From a bacterium (GTDB lineage Bacteria > UBA8248): a stretch of 39,836 nt of DNA. Of the stretch, positions 8,444-16,267 are shown one piece after another. The translations under genes and the position numbers were made by a program. Positions within the stretch are counted from its first letter, which is position 1. The number at the start of each line of letters is the position of its first letter. The notes below the pieces were generated by a model. That model was not told the origin of the DNA. It saw nothing but the letters and a program-made list of their open reading frames with translations, and made no database searches. The stretch lies in contig JAJEJD010000026.1 in the NCBI GenBank assembly GCA_022828125.1, forward strand, positions 1 to 39,836, written 5' to 3'.

Positions 8444-9406
8444 ATGGCGACGGCCACAATTGCGCAGCCCAAGGGTAGACGCTCCACGCGCGCCCGTGGC
8501 GTACGCGTATTCAAATGGAGCGTACTCTCTCCGCTGATTCTCCTTTTCGCGTTTCTGATACCGGTATTTCTCCTTCAGATATATTTTTCGTTCCATTCCT
8601 GGACGGTTTATCTCTCCACGTGGTTCGACGCGGAATACGTGGGGCTGGAGTTGTTCCAGGAGGTGTTGACCGAAGGGCGTTTCTGGCGGGCCATGGGGCG
8701 CTCGCTCCTGTTCGCGGGCCTCTCGACGCTCGGTTGTTTCATAAGCGGCTTCATTCTGGCGCTATTGATGTACAAGCCCTTCCGGGGGCAGGCGTTCTTC
8801 TACATTCTCTTCATCCTCCCGATGCTGACGGTGCCCGTAGTCATTGCCTACACCGCCGACATGCTCTTGTATGAAAAAGGGCCCATCAACGGGTTTTTGA
8901 GTTATTTCCTGCCGGGAGACCTCTCGAAGTTCACCTGGCTGGCGAATCCCGATGTCGCCATCTTCACGATTATTCTACTGGAGATATGGAACTGGACGCC
9001 TTTCGTCTTCATCATCATGCTGGCGGGTCTTTCCTCGCTGCCGACCGAACCGGTGGAGGCCGCCCGCATCCTGGGGGCGAACCGCTTGCAGATATTCCGC
9101 GAGATTCAGCTTCCGCTCCTTCGCCCCGTCATATTCCTGGCGCTCATCCTGCGCTTCCTGGAGGCGATGGCGGAATTTCCGAAAACGTGGGGCCTCATCC
9201 AGGGGGGGCCGGGCACCGCCACCGAGACGATACCCATCTATCTCTATTTCACGACCTGGGTGTCGTTCGACATATCGAAGGGCGCGGCGATGTCCTACGT
9301 CGTCATGGTCATCATGATATTCATCGTTCTCACGGCGATCTATGTGCTGCGCCGCGAGAAACGGGCGCTCGACGCTCTGCATGAGACGTCGCGCGCGGAG
9401 GCCTAG
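8444..9406 (+). CDS. ABC importer permease (MalF/UgpA-like)
   Basis: A 320-residue inner-membrane permease with six predicted transmembrane helices. The first is at about residues 25-47 (SPLILLFAFLIPVFLLQIYF). The EAA loop that docks to the ATPase is visible as EAARILGANRLQIFREIQLP (about residues 205-224), with the conserved Gly. It forms a heterodimer with the product of the next gene. The two genes are one base apart (TAG, C, ATG), implying coupled translation. A basic N-terminal tail of about 20 residues (RRSTRARGVRVFK) precedes the first helix. Substrate specificity is unknown. Confidence 0.92.
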   Translation: MATATIAQPKGRRSTRARGVRVFKWSVLSPLILLFAFLIPVFLLQIYFSFHSWTVYLSTWFDAEYVGLELFQEVLTEGRFWRAMGRSLLFAGLSTLGCFISGFILALLMYKPFRGQAFFYILFILPMLTVPVVIAYTADMLLYEKGPINGFLSYFLPGDLSKFTWLANPDVAIFTIILLEIWNWTPFVFIIMLAGLSSLPTEPVEAARILGANRLQIFREIQLPLLRPVIFLALILRFLEAMAEFPKTWGLIQGGPGTATETIPIYLYFTTWVSFDISKGAAMSYVVMVIMIFIVLTAIYVLRREKRALDALHETSRAEA

Positions 9407-9407
9407 C

Positions 9408-10316
9408 ATGAACCGAGTACAGAAGGCGCGCCTGTTCACCATATTCCGCTACGCCATGCTTCTTATATGGTCGGTGATCGTGGCGTTCCCGATTTTCTGG
9501 ATCGTTTCCACCTCTTTCAAGCCCGACTGGGAGTGGCACGCCTGGCCGCCGGTCTACTGGTCGAAGGAGGCTTCCTGGGTCAACTACCGGGCGGTGTGGG
9601 GAAGAACGCAAAGTCCCCGGGCCACCTCCGGGGAAAAAGTAGCTACGGAGACGGCCCGCTACGAGTCGCACTCGGCGAACAAACCCTGGCAGGCGCTGTG
9701 GAACAGCCTCTACATCGCCATCACCGCCACGGCGCTTTCGGTCGCATTCGGAGCGATTCTGGCCTACGGGGTTTCGCGGTACCGGATACTGTCGGAGATA
9801 CGGATGTTCCAGCTCCTTGTGCTCAGGATGATTCCGCCCATCGTGGTGGCGGCGCCGCTGACGCTCTACTACTCGGCGATCCATCTGATGGACACGGCGC
9901 TGGGGCTGATAATCGTCTATTTCATCACCACGCTGCCGTATTCCGTCTGGATGACGAAGAGCTTCGTGGATGAGGTTCCCGTCGAGATCGAACAGGCCGC
10001 CGAGATTCTCGGCGCGACCAAGTGGCAGGCGATCCGCGAGGTGATATTCCCGCTCATACGCTCCGGCATCGTGGCGACGTTCCTGTTCATCCTCATCTTG
10101 ACGTGGAGCGAATATCTGCTCTCACTCATGCTGTCGAAGGTGGACGTGGTGACGCTGCCCGTTCAGTTGGCGAAATACGAAGGCTCCGACGAGGGCCGCG
10201 TCTACGGCCACCAGGCCGCTCTGGCGGTGGGAATCACGCTGCCGCTCATGGTCATCGGCATTTTCATTCGAAAACACCTGGTGCGAGGTTTCACTTTCGG
10301 AATGGTGAAGAGGTAA
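9408..10316 (+). CDS. ABC importer permease (MalG/UgpE-like)
   Basis: A 302-residue second permease with six helices, the first at about residues 14-36 (AMLLIWSVIVAFPIFWIVS). Typical MalG-type features are TSFKPDWEW after helix 1 and the EAA loop EQAAEILGATKWQAIREVIF. The periplasmic segment after helix 1 (about residues 55-90, rich in polar residues such as QSPRATSGEK) seems longer than in many homologues. I chose the ATG at 9408 because it follows the stop of the upstream permease directly; an in-frame start farther upstream would overlap it by 65 bases. It ends 7 bp before the ATPase gene. Confidence 0.92.
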   Translation: MNRVQKARLFTIFRYAMLLIWSVIVAFPIFWIVSTSFKPDWEWHAWPPVYWSKEASWVNYRAVWGRTQSPRATSGEKVATETARYESHSANKPWQALWNSLYIAITATALSVAFGAILAYGVSRYRILSEIRMFQLLVLRMIPPIVVAAPLTLYYSAIHLMDTALGLIIVYFITTLPYSVWMTKSFVDEVPVEIEQAAEILGATKWQAIREVIFPLIRSGIVATFLFILILTWSEYLLSLMLSKVDVVTLPVQLAKYEGSDEGRVYGHQAALAVGITLPLMVIGIFIRKHLVRGFTFGMVKR

Positions 10317-10323
10317 AAGGACA

Positions 10324-11397
10324 ATGGCGAGAATCGAACTCAAGGGTTTACGCAAGGTATTCGGCAGAAACATCGAGGCCGTGAAGAACCTCGACTTCAC
10401 CATCGAGGAAGGCGAGTTCGTCGTCATCGTCGGCCCCTCGGGCTGCGGGAAGACGACCACGCTGCGCATGATCGCGGGTTTCGAGGAACCCACCGCGGGC
10501 GAGATCGAGATCGACGGGCGGCTCGTGAACGACATCGACCCCGGAGATCGCGGCGTCGGCATGGTCTTCCAGACGCACGCCCTATTCCCGCACAAGACGG
10601 TGGCCGAGAACATCGAGTTCGGCCCGCGCATGAAGAAGGTGCCCGAGGAAACGCGCAAACAGCAGGTGCGTGAGGTGGCCGACATGGTGCGCATCACGCA
10701 CCTCCTCCACAAGCTGCCCGTCGAATGCTCGGGCGGCGAGGCGCAGCGCGCCGCACTGGCCCGCACCCTCATCACCGACCCCACCGCCTTTCTGCTGGAC
10801 GAGCCCCTCTCGAGCCTCGACGCCAAGCTCAGGCGTGAGATGCGCGCCGAGATCGACAGGCTGCACGAGGAACTCAAGAAAACCTTCGTCTACGTCACGC
10901 ACGATCAGGAAGAGGCCATGACGCTGGCCGACCGCATCGTGGTGATGCGCGACGGCGTCATCGAGCAGGTGGGCACCCCGCTGGAAATCTACAACGACCC
11001 GGTCAGCTACTTCGTGGCCGATTTCTTCGGCAGCCCCTCCATGAACCTCATCGCGGGGAAAGTGGAGGGCTCGAACGGCGCCGCCGCCTTCTCGGGCGCC
11101 GGAATCGAATTCAAGCTCCCCGACGCCTACGCTGGCGTATCTGCGGGGGACTACACCCTGGGCGTGCGGCCCGAGCACGTGGTGGTGGGGAGCCAGGAAG
11201 CGGCCTTCTCGTGCGACGTCCAGCTCGTCGAGCCGCTCGGCAAGGATACGCTGCTCTACTTCGAGCACGGCGCCGAGCGTCCGACCATCGCCGTCATCGA
11301 GGCGAGCGGCCGCTTCAAGGCGGGCGAACGGTTGAACGTCACCTTCGACTCCGAGCGCGTCTACCTTTTCGAACCCGACGGGAAGCGCGTCCGGTAA
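10324..11397 (+). CDS. ABC importer ATPase (MalK/UgpC-like)
   Basis: A 357-residue nucleotide-binding subunit that powers the importer. Motifs in order: Walker A GPSGCGKTT (about residues 37-45), Q-loop MVFQTHALFPH, signature CSGGEAQRAALART, Walker B AFLLDEPLSSLDA, and H-loop YVTHDQEEAMT. The C-terminal 120 residues form the TOBE/OB regulatory domain, including LGVRPEHVVV, typical of the carbohydrate and polyol importer branch. The signature departs from the usual LSGGQ at its first and last positions (CSGGE), which is uncommon but tolerated. It is the last gene of the operon, and a candidate hairpin terminator follows at 11489. Confidence 0.94.
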   Translation: MARIELKGLRKVFGRNIEAVKNLDFTIEEGEFVVIVGPSGCGKTTTLRMIAGFEEPTAGEIEIDGRLVNDIDPGDRGVGMVFQTHALFPHKTVAENIEFGPRMKKVPEETRKQQVREVADMVRITHLLHKLPVECSGGEAQRAALARTLITDPTAFLLDEPLSSLDAKLRREMRAEIDRLHEELKKTFVYVTHDQEEAMTLADRIVVMRDGVIEQVGTPLEIYNDPVSYFVADFFGSPSMNLIAGKVEGSNGAAAFSGAGIEFKLPDAYAGVSAGDYTLGVRPEHVVVGSQEAAFSCDVQLVEPLGKDTLLYFEHGAERPTIAVIEASGRFKAGERLNVTFDSERVYLFEPDGKRVR

Positions 11398-11488
11398 CCG
11401 TATTCCTTCAATAGCGAAGGGTGCTCCTCGCCGGAAGCGTTGAAACACCTTTCCTCGCCGGTGCGTCCCGGATGCGAGAGCCTCTGCG

Positions 11489-11526
11489 CCCCGCGTTCGT
11501 TTCGAAGCGGGGTAACGCCGCTTTTT
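11489..11526 (+). terminator. Candidate terminator of the ABC operon
   Basis: Nested inverted repeats CCCCGC/GCGGGG and TTCG/CGAA with a TTT loop (11489-11512), followed after ten bases by a T5 run. The spacing to the T-run is longer than ideal. It lies 92 bp after the ATPase stop and before the next promoter. Confidence 0.45.
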
Positions 11527-11551
11527 CTGTGGCGCTCCGCCCCCTTTTCCC

Positions 11552-11579
11552 TTGACTGGGACTAAATGTTGAATATATT
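11552..11579 (+). promoter_or_regulatory. Sigma70-type promoter of the envelope cluster
   Basis: -35 TTGACT (11552-11557), a 16-bp spacer, -10 TATATT (11574-11579). An AT-rich stretch surrounds the -10 box in otherwise GC-rich DNA. The predicted start, near 11587, lies about 60 nt before the preferred ATG of the DUF1302 gene. Confidence 0.7.
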
Positions 11580-11648
11580 TTGTTGAAAAAGCGCACATCC
11601 GGAAAATAGAAAATAAAAACCTTGTCGCAAGAGGGGGAGGCCATCGGC

Positions 11649-13898
11649 ATGTACCCAGTTCATTCAAGCCACTTCGCCCACCGCGCCCGCATCGGGCGGC
11701 CAACGCGCCGCCTCCTGGCGGAGACCGTTCGGGAATCCATGTCTCGCCTGTTTCGCTTCGCGGTCTGCGCGCTGGCCCTTGTCTTCGCTTTGTCGGCGGC
11801 GCCCGCGGGTGCGGAGGATTTCACCCACGGCGAACTCGAGGGCAGTCTCGACATCACGCTTTCGCACGGCGTCACCCTTCGCGTCGGGGATCGCGACGAG
11901 AGGCTGATCGGCACGACCAACGGCGGGTCGGCGACCTCCGTCAACGCCGACGACGGCAACCTCAACTTCGACAGAGGCATCGTGAGCAACGCGTCCAAGT
12001 TCATCGGCGAGCTCGACCTCAACTACCGGAACTTCGGCGCCTTCGCCCGCGTGCACGGGTTCTTCGACTCCGAGAACGAAAACGGCGACAGGGCGCGGAG
12101 CGAACTTTCGGACGAGGCGAAGGACCTGGTCGGAAAAGATTTCGAAGTGCTCGACCTCTACCTCACCGGATCGTTCGACCTGGGCGATGCGGCGGTGGAT
12201 TTGCGCGTCGGCAATCACGTCATCAGCTGGGGCGAGAGCACCTTCATCCAGAACAGCATCAACGTCATCAACCCCTTCGATGTGACCAAGCTGAGAACGC
12301 CGGGCGCGGAGTTGCGCGACGGTCTCGTGCCGGTTCCGATGGTCTCCTTCTCGGCCGCTCTGCACCAGGACCTCTCCGTGGAGGGCTTCTACCAGGTGAA
12401 GTGGGAGAAGACGGAGATTGACCCGCCCGGCAGTTTCTTCTCGACGAGCGACTTCGTCGGCGCGGGCGGGAGGAGGGTCGTGCTCGGCTGGGGGGCCATC
12501 CCCGACACCGGTTTCAGTTACGAGGCGTTGGGACCCGGCCTGACCCAGGCGGTCAACGCCGACCTCGCGGGCTTCCGCATCCCCAGCCCCACGGCGGCGG
12601 GCGCCCTGACGCCCCTGCCCCAGAGAGCGCAGGCGGCCTTCGACCCCCATTTCCTGAACGTGTTTCGTAGCGGGGACAACGAACCAGAAGACTCCGGCCA
12701 GTGGGGGGTCGCGCTGCGCTACCTCGCCGAGGGCCTGAACAACACCGAGTTCGGCTTCTACTTCGTCAACTACCACAGCCGCCTGCCCGTTTTGAGCGGG
12801 CGCACCGGCACCGTGCAGGGGATACAGGACGGCCTCTTCGCGGCGGCGGCGGTCGGTTCGCCCACTTCCACGACCGCACGGGCGGTGACGCAGGCGGTTA
12901 CCCCGCTGGTCACCCAGGCGGTCACGCAGCAGGTTACCGCTGCGGTCACCGCGCAAGTTCCGCCCGGCACGCCGCCTGCGGCCATTCAGGCGGAGGTTCG
13001 AAGGCAAGTCGCCGCCATCGTCCCCGGCGAGGTCGCCAAACAGGTCACCAGCAACGTGAGCAGGATGGCCGGCCTCCTGGCCATCGACCGCTACTCGAAG
13101 ACGGCGGAATACTTCGCCGAATATCCCGAAGACATCCAGCTCTTCGGCCTGAGTTTCAACACCGTGCTCGGGACCTCGGGCTGGGCGCTTCAGGGGGAAT
13201 ACTCCTACCGCCTGGACGCGCCCCTGCAGATAGACGACGCTGAAGTGTTCTTCGCGGCTCTGACGCCGCTCACCATCGACCCCGCGACCGGCAGGCCTTG
13301 CGCAAATTCCTTCTCCTACTGTCGTAACCAGGTCGGCGTCTTCGCCCCCGACACCTATGTCCAGGGCTACATCGAGCGCGACGTGAGCCAGATTCAGGCC
13401 ACGGCCACCAAGGTTTTCGGCCCCACCCTGGGGGCGGACAGCCTGGCGTTCGTCGCGGAGGCCGCGCTCATGCACGTGCACAACATGCCGGACAAGAGCG
13501 AACTGCGCCTCGAGGGGCCCGGCACGCAGACCAGCGGGGAGCCCTTTCATTCCACGGCGGCGGGCGCGCACGCAGGCCTCCCGGCGGATCCGCAGGAGCG
13601 GTTCGCGAGCGCCACTTCTTACGGCTACAGGCTGTTGGCGCGGCTGTCGTATCTCAACGCCATCGGCGCGGTGAACGTCGCGCCGCGCGTGTCGTTCCAG
13701 CATGACGTGGAGGGCACCAGCCCCGGTCCGGGCGGACCGTTCATTAAAGACCGGATCGCCGTGACCCTCGGGCTGGGTGCGAGCTATCTCAACCGCTGGC
13801 ATTTCGACCTGAGCTTCACCATGTTCGGCGGCGCCGGCAGGCACAACCAGGCGAACGACCGCGACTTCGTCACCGCCACCGTCAAATACCTGTTCTGA
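11649..13898 (+). CDS. DUF1302 outer-membrane beta-barrel protein
   Basis: About 749 residues. The ATG at 11649 has a GGGGGAGG site upstream; the internal ATG at 11739 would start directly at the signal peptide MSRLFRFAVCALALVF, which ends after AGA. The mature part matches DUF1302: LEGSLDITLSHGVTLRVG, ELDLNYRNFGAFARVHGFF, VGNHVISWGESTFIQN, INPFDVTKLRTPGAELRDG. Alternating hydrophobic strands and a terminal aromatic (KYLF) fit an outer-membrane barrel. Around residues 414-445 an unusual run of VTxxVT repeats (VTQAVTPLVTQAVTQQVTAA) interrupts the barrel pattern, followed by a predicted helix. The family is often next to DUF1329, as here, and is linked in pseudomonads to handling of hydrophobic or ester substrates. 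The exact role is not known. Confidence 0.88.
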   Translation: MYPVHSSHFAHRARIGRPTRRLLAETVRESMSRLFRFAVCALALVFALSAAPAGAEDFTHGELEGSLDITLSHGVTLRVGDRDERLIGTTNGGSATSVNADDGNLNFDRGIVSNASKFIGELDLNYRNFGAFARVHGFFDSENENGDRARSELSDEAKDLVGKDFEVLDLYLTGSFDLGDAAVDLRVGNHVISWGESTFIQNSINVINPFDVTKLRTPGAELRDGLVPVPMVSFSAALHQDLSVEGFYQVKWEKTEIDPPGSFFSTSDFVGAGGRRVVLGWGAIPDTGFSYEALGPGLTQAVNADLAGFRIPSPTAAGALTPLPQRAQAAFDPHFLNVFRSGDNEPEDSGQWGVALRYLAEGLNNTEFGFYFVNYHSRLPVLSGRTGTVQGIQDGLFAAAAVGSPTSTTARAVTQAVTPLVTQAVTQQVTAAVTAQVPPGTPPAAIQAEVRRQVAAIVPGEVAKQVTSNVSRMAGLLAIDRYSKTAEYFAEYPEDIQLFGLSFNTVLGTSGWALQGEYSYRLDAPLQIDDAEVFFAALTPLTIDPATGRPCANSFSYCRNQVGVFAPDTYVQGYIERDVSQIQATATKVFGPTLGADSLAFVAEAALMHVHNMPDKSELRLEGPGTQTSGEPFHSTAAGAHAGLPADPQERFASATSYGYRLLARLSYLNAIGAVNVAPRVSFQHDVEGTSPGPGGPFIKDRIAVTLGLGASYLNRWHFDLSFTMFGGAGRHNQANDRDFVTATVKYLF

Positions 13899-13927
13899 CA
13901 AACAGCGATGAAAATGGGGTAACCGCC

Positions 13928-15286
13928 ATGAAAACCGTCATCTTGAGAATCAGCGTCGCGATGCTTTTCACCCTCATTGCGACAAGCGCCTCCGCCGCGG
14001 TTTCCGCCGATGAGATCGCCCGGCTCGGCAAGGACCTGACTCCTCTCGGCGCGGAGCGGGCGGGGAATGCCGAAGGCACCATCCCCGAGTGGAAGGGCGG
14101 CATCACGACCCCGCCGGCCGGCTACAAGGTGGGCGACCACCATCCCGACCCATACGCCGGCGACAAGCCCCTGTTCACCATCACCCGCGCGAATCTCGAC
14201 AAATATCGGGGGAAACTCTCGGCCGGTCTCCAGAAAATGGTGGAGCTTTACCCGACGCTTCGGCTGCCCGTCTACCCGACCCGCCGCAGCGCCTCCGCTC
14301 CGCAGCGCATCTACGACGCCACCCGGCGCGTCGCCGCCACCGCGAAACTCGCCGCGGGGGGCAACGGCGTCACGGGCGCGGTGGTCGGGGTTCCGTTCCC
14401 GATTCCCAAAAACGGCGCACACGTGATCTGGAATCACCTGCTGCGCTATCGGGGAGTGGCCTCCTCGCGGGTCATCGGCCAGGCGGCCGTCACCCGGAGC
14501 GGCGACTACACGCTCGTCCGGCTCGAGGACGCATTCCTCATACGCTATTCGCAGCCGGGCATGACGGAGGCGAAACTCGACAACCGGATGCTCCTGTTCC
14601 GCCAGAAAGTGGCGGCGCCGGCGCGTTTGGCGGGCCGGATTTTGGTGGCCTACGAGACGCTCAACCAGGTCGCCGAACCGCGCCACGTCTGGGTCTACAA
14701 TCCCGGCCAGCGCCGGGTGCGGCGCGCCCCGAACATCGCCTACGACAATCCGGGCACCGCCGCGGACGGGCTCAGGACGAGCGATCAGTTCGACATGTTC
14801 AACGGCGCGATCGACCGCTACGAGTGGAAGCTCCTCGGCAAGCGCGAGATGTACGTGCCCTACAACAGCTACAAGCTGCACAGCGACAAGATCACCTTCG
14901 CCGACGTTTTGAAGCCACTGCACGTCAACCCGAAGTATCTGCGCTACGAACTGCACCGGGTCTGGGTGGTCGAGGCGACGCTCAGGGAAGGAGCGCGCCA
15001 CCTCTACAAGAAACGGGTGTTCTACGTGGATGAGGATTCCTGGACGGTTCTGCTCGCTGACATCTATGACAACCGGGATCAGCTCTGGCGCGTGTCGGAG
15101 GGCCACGTCGTCAATTATTACGAGGAGCCCCTGCTGTCGACGACTCTCGAGGTGCACACCGACCTCCAGGCGGGGCGCTATCTCGCCTTGGGTCTCAAGA
15201 ACGAGTTCCCGATCGGCACCTTCGACCCCAAGCTCACGGAAAGGGATTTCACGCCGTCGGTGTTGCGCCGCATGGGCAGGAGATGA
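13928..15286 (+). CDS. DUF1329 secreted protein
   Basis: A 452-residue protein with a clear Sec signal (MKTVILRISVAMLFTLIATS, cleavage after SASA). The mature N-terminus matches DUF1329: ADEIARLGKDLTPLGAERAG, IPEWKGGITTPPAGYKVGDH, and later DMFNGAIDRYEWKLLGKREM and YVPYNSYKLHSD. The fold is believed to resemble LolA/LolB-type lipid-binding barrels, which fits a periplasmic lipid or hydrophobic-ligand carrier; this is family knowledge and no catalytic residues are evident. The gene follows DUF1302 by 29 bp, and its stop overlaps the start of the Asp-box gene (ATGA), so all are one operon. DUF1302 and DUF1329 commonly occur together. Confidence 0.9.
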   Translation: MKTVILRISVAMLFTLIATSASAAVSADEIARLGKDLTPLGAERAGNAEGTIPEWKGGITTPPAGYKVGDHHPDPYAGDKPLFTITRANLDKYRGKLSAGLQKMVELYPTLRLPVYPTRRSASAPQRIYDATRRVAATAKLAAGGNGVTGAVVGVPFPIPKNGAHVIWNHLLRYRGVASSRVIGQAAVTRSGDYTLVRLEDAFLIRYSQPGMTEAKLDNRMLLFRQKVAAPARLAGRILVAYETLNQVAEPRHVWVYNPGQRRVRRAPNIAYDNPGTAADGLRTSDQFDMFNGAIDRYEWKLLGKREMYVPYNSYKLHSDKITFADVLKPLHVNPKYLRYELHRVWVVEATLREGARHLYKKRVFYVDEDSWTVLLADIYDNRDQLWRVSEGHVVNYYEEPLLSTTLEVHTDLQAGRYLALGLKNEFPIGTFDPKLTERDFTPSVLRRMGRR

Positions 15287-16257
15287 CGTCGGCGACCTCC
15301 GGGGTTTTGAGCGGATTGCGTAGTCGACTGCTTCTCGGTCTGGTCGCCTGTCTGCTGCCCTTTGGAGCGGCGGGCGCCCAACCGGCCGTTCAGGCCCGGC
15401 TCGCGCCCGAATCCCTGCTTATTGGCGGAGCGTCCGCAGGTTCTCGCCTGGTGGTGGTGGGCGAGCGCGGGCACGTGCTGGTCTCGGACGACGACGGCTC
15501 AAGCTGGAAGCAGGCCCGCGTACCCGTCCGCGCCCTGCTGACCGCCGTGCACATGCACGATGCGCGCCTCGGCTGGGCGGTCGGGCACGACGCGCTCATC
15601 CTGCGCACCGAAGACGGCGGCGCGACCTGGAGCGTGGCGCACTACGCGCCCGAAGAAGAACGCCCCCTGCTCGACGTCTGGTTCCGCGATGAAAGATACG
15701 GCTTCGCCGTGGGGGCGTACGGCTATTTCCTCGCCACCTCGGACGGCGGCCGCACCTGGAAGCCGCGCACCATCGACAAGGACGATTTCCACCTGAACGC
15801 CATCGTTCCCGCAGGCGCCGGTCGGCTGTTCATCGCAGGCGAAGCGGGCGCGATCTACCGAAGCGACGACGGCGGCTCCACCTGGCGGAAGCTCTCCTCG
15901 CCCTACGCGGGTTCGTGGTTCTCCGCACTCGCGCTCGATGCGGACAGGCTGCTGCTCATGGGCCTCAGGGGCAGCATGTATCGCTCGGAGGACGGGGGTG
16001 AGAGCTGGACGCGCGTTCGCACGCGGACGAAAGCGACACTGACGGGAGCGCTCCTCGTGAAGCCGGGTCTGTTGCTCGTCACCGGCCTCGAAGGCGCCCT
16101 GCTCGTCAGCCGCGACGGCGGACGCAGCGTATCCACCGACGCAGCGTTCAAACCCCTGACCTCCCGCCTGGGAATCTCGAAGGCGCTCGCGCTTTCCGGT
16201 GGCCGGGTGCTGCTGCTCGGCGAGTTCGGAGTAAAGCGCCTGCCCGGGGCCCGGTAG
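15283..16257 (+). CDS. YCF48-like Asp-box (BNR) beta-propeller protein
   Basis: A 324-residue secreted protein. The N-terminal hydrophobic stretch RLLLGLVACLLPFGAAGA is a signal peptide. The body is a series of sialidase-type Asp boxes (S/T-x-D-x-G-x-S/T-W): SDDDGSSW (residue 68), TEDGGATW (109), TSDGGRTW (152), SDDGGSTW (194), SEDGGESW (235), plus a degenerate SRDGGRSV. This spacing of about 40 residues predicts a six- or seven-bladed propeller of the YCF48 type, which in other systems acts as an assembly factor. The ATG overlaps the DUF1329 stop, so translation is coupled. In this context it is more likely a periplasmic assembly or scaffold partner of the RND transporter than a sialidase. 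Confidence 0.88.
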   Translation: MTSATSGVLSGLRSRLLLGLVACLLPFGAAGAQPAVQARLAPESLLIGGASAGSRLVVVGERGHVLVSDDDGSSWKQARVPVRALLTAVHMHDARLGWAVGHDALILRTEDGGATWSVAHYAPEEERPLLDVWFRDERYGFAVGAYGYFLATSDGGRTWKPRTIDKDDFHLNAIVPAGAGRLFIAGEAGAIYRSDDGGSTWRKLSSPYAGSWFSALALDADRLLLMGLRGSMYRSEDGGESWTRVRTRTKATLTGALLVKPGLLLVTGLEGALLVSRDGGRSVSTDAAFKPLTSRLGISKALALSGGRVLLLGEFGVKRLPGAR

Positions 16258-16267
16258 GCTCATTCCC

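Noticed and set aside
11664-13901. Very long antisense open frame opposite the DUF1302 gene
   Set aside because: GC-rich third positions keep the opposite frame open; the sense frame has a signal peptide, promoter and clear family motifs.
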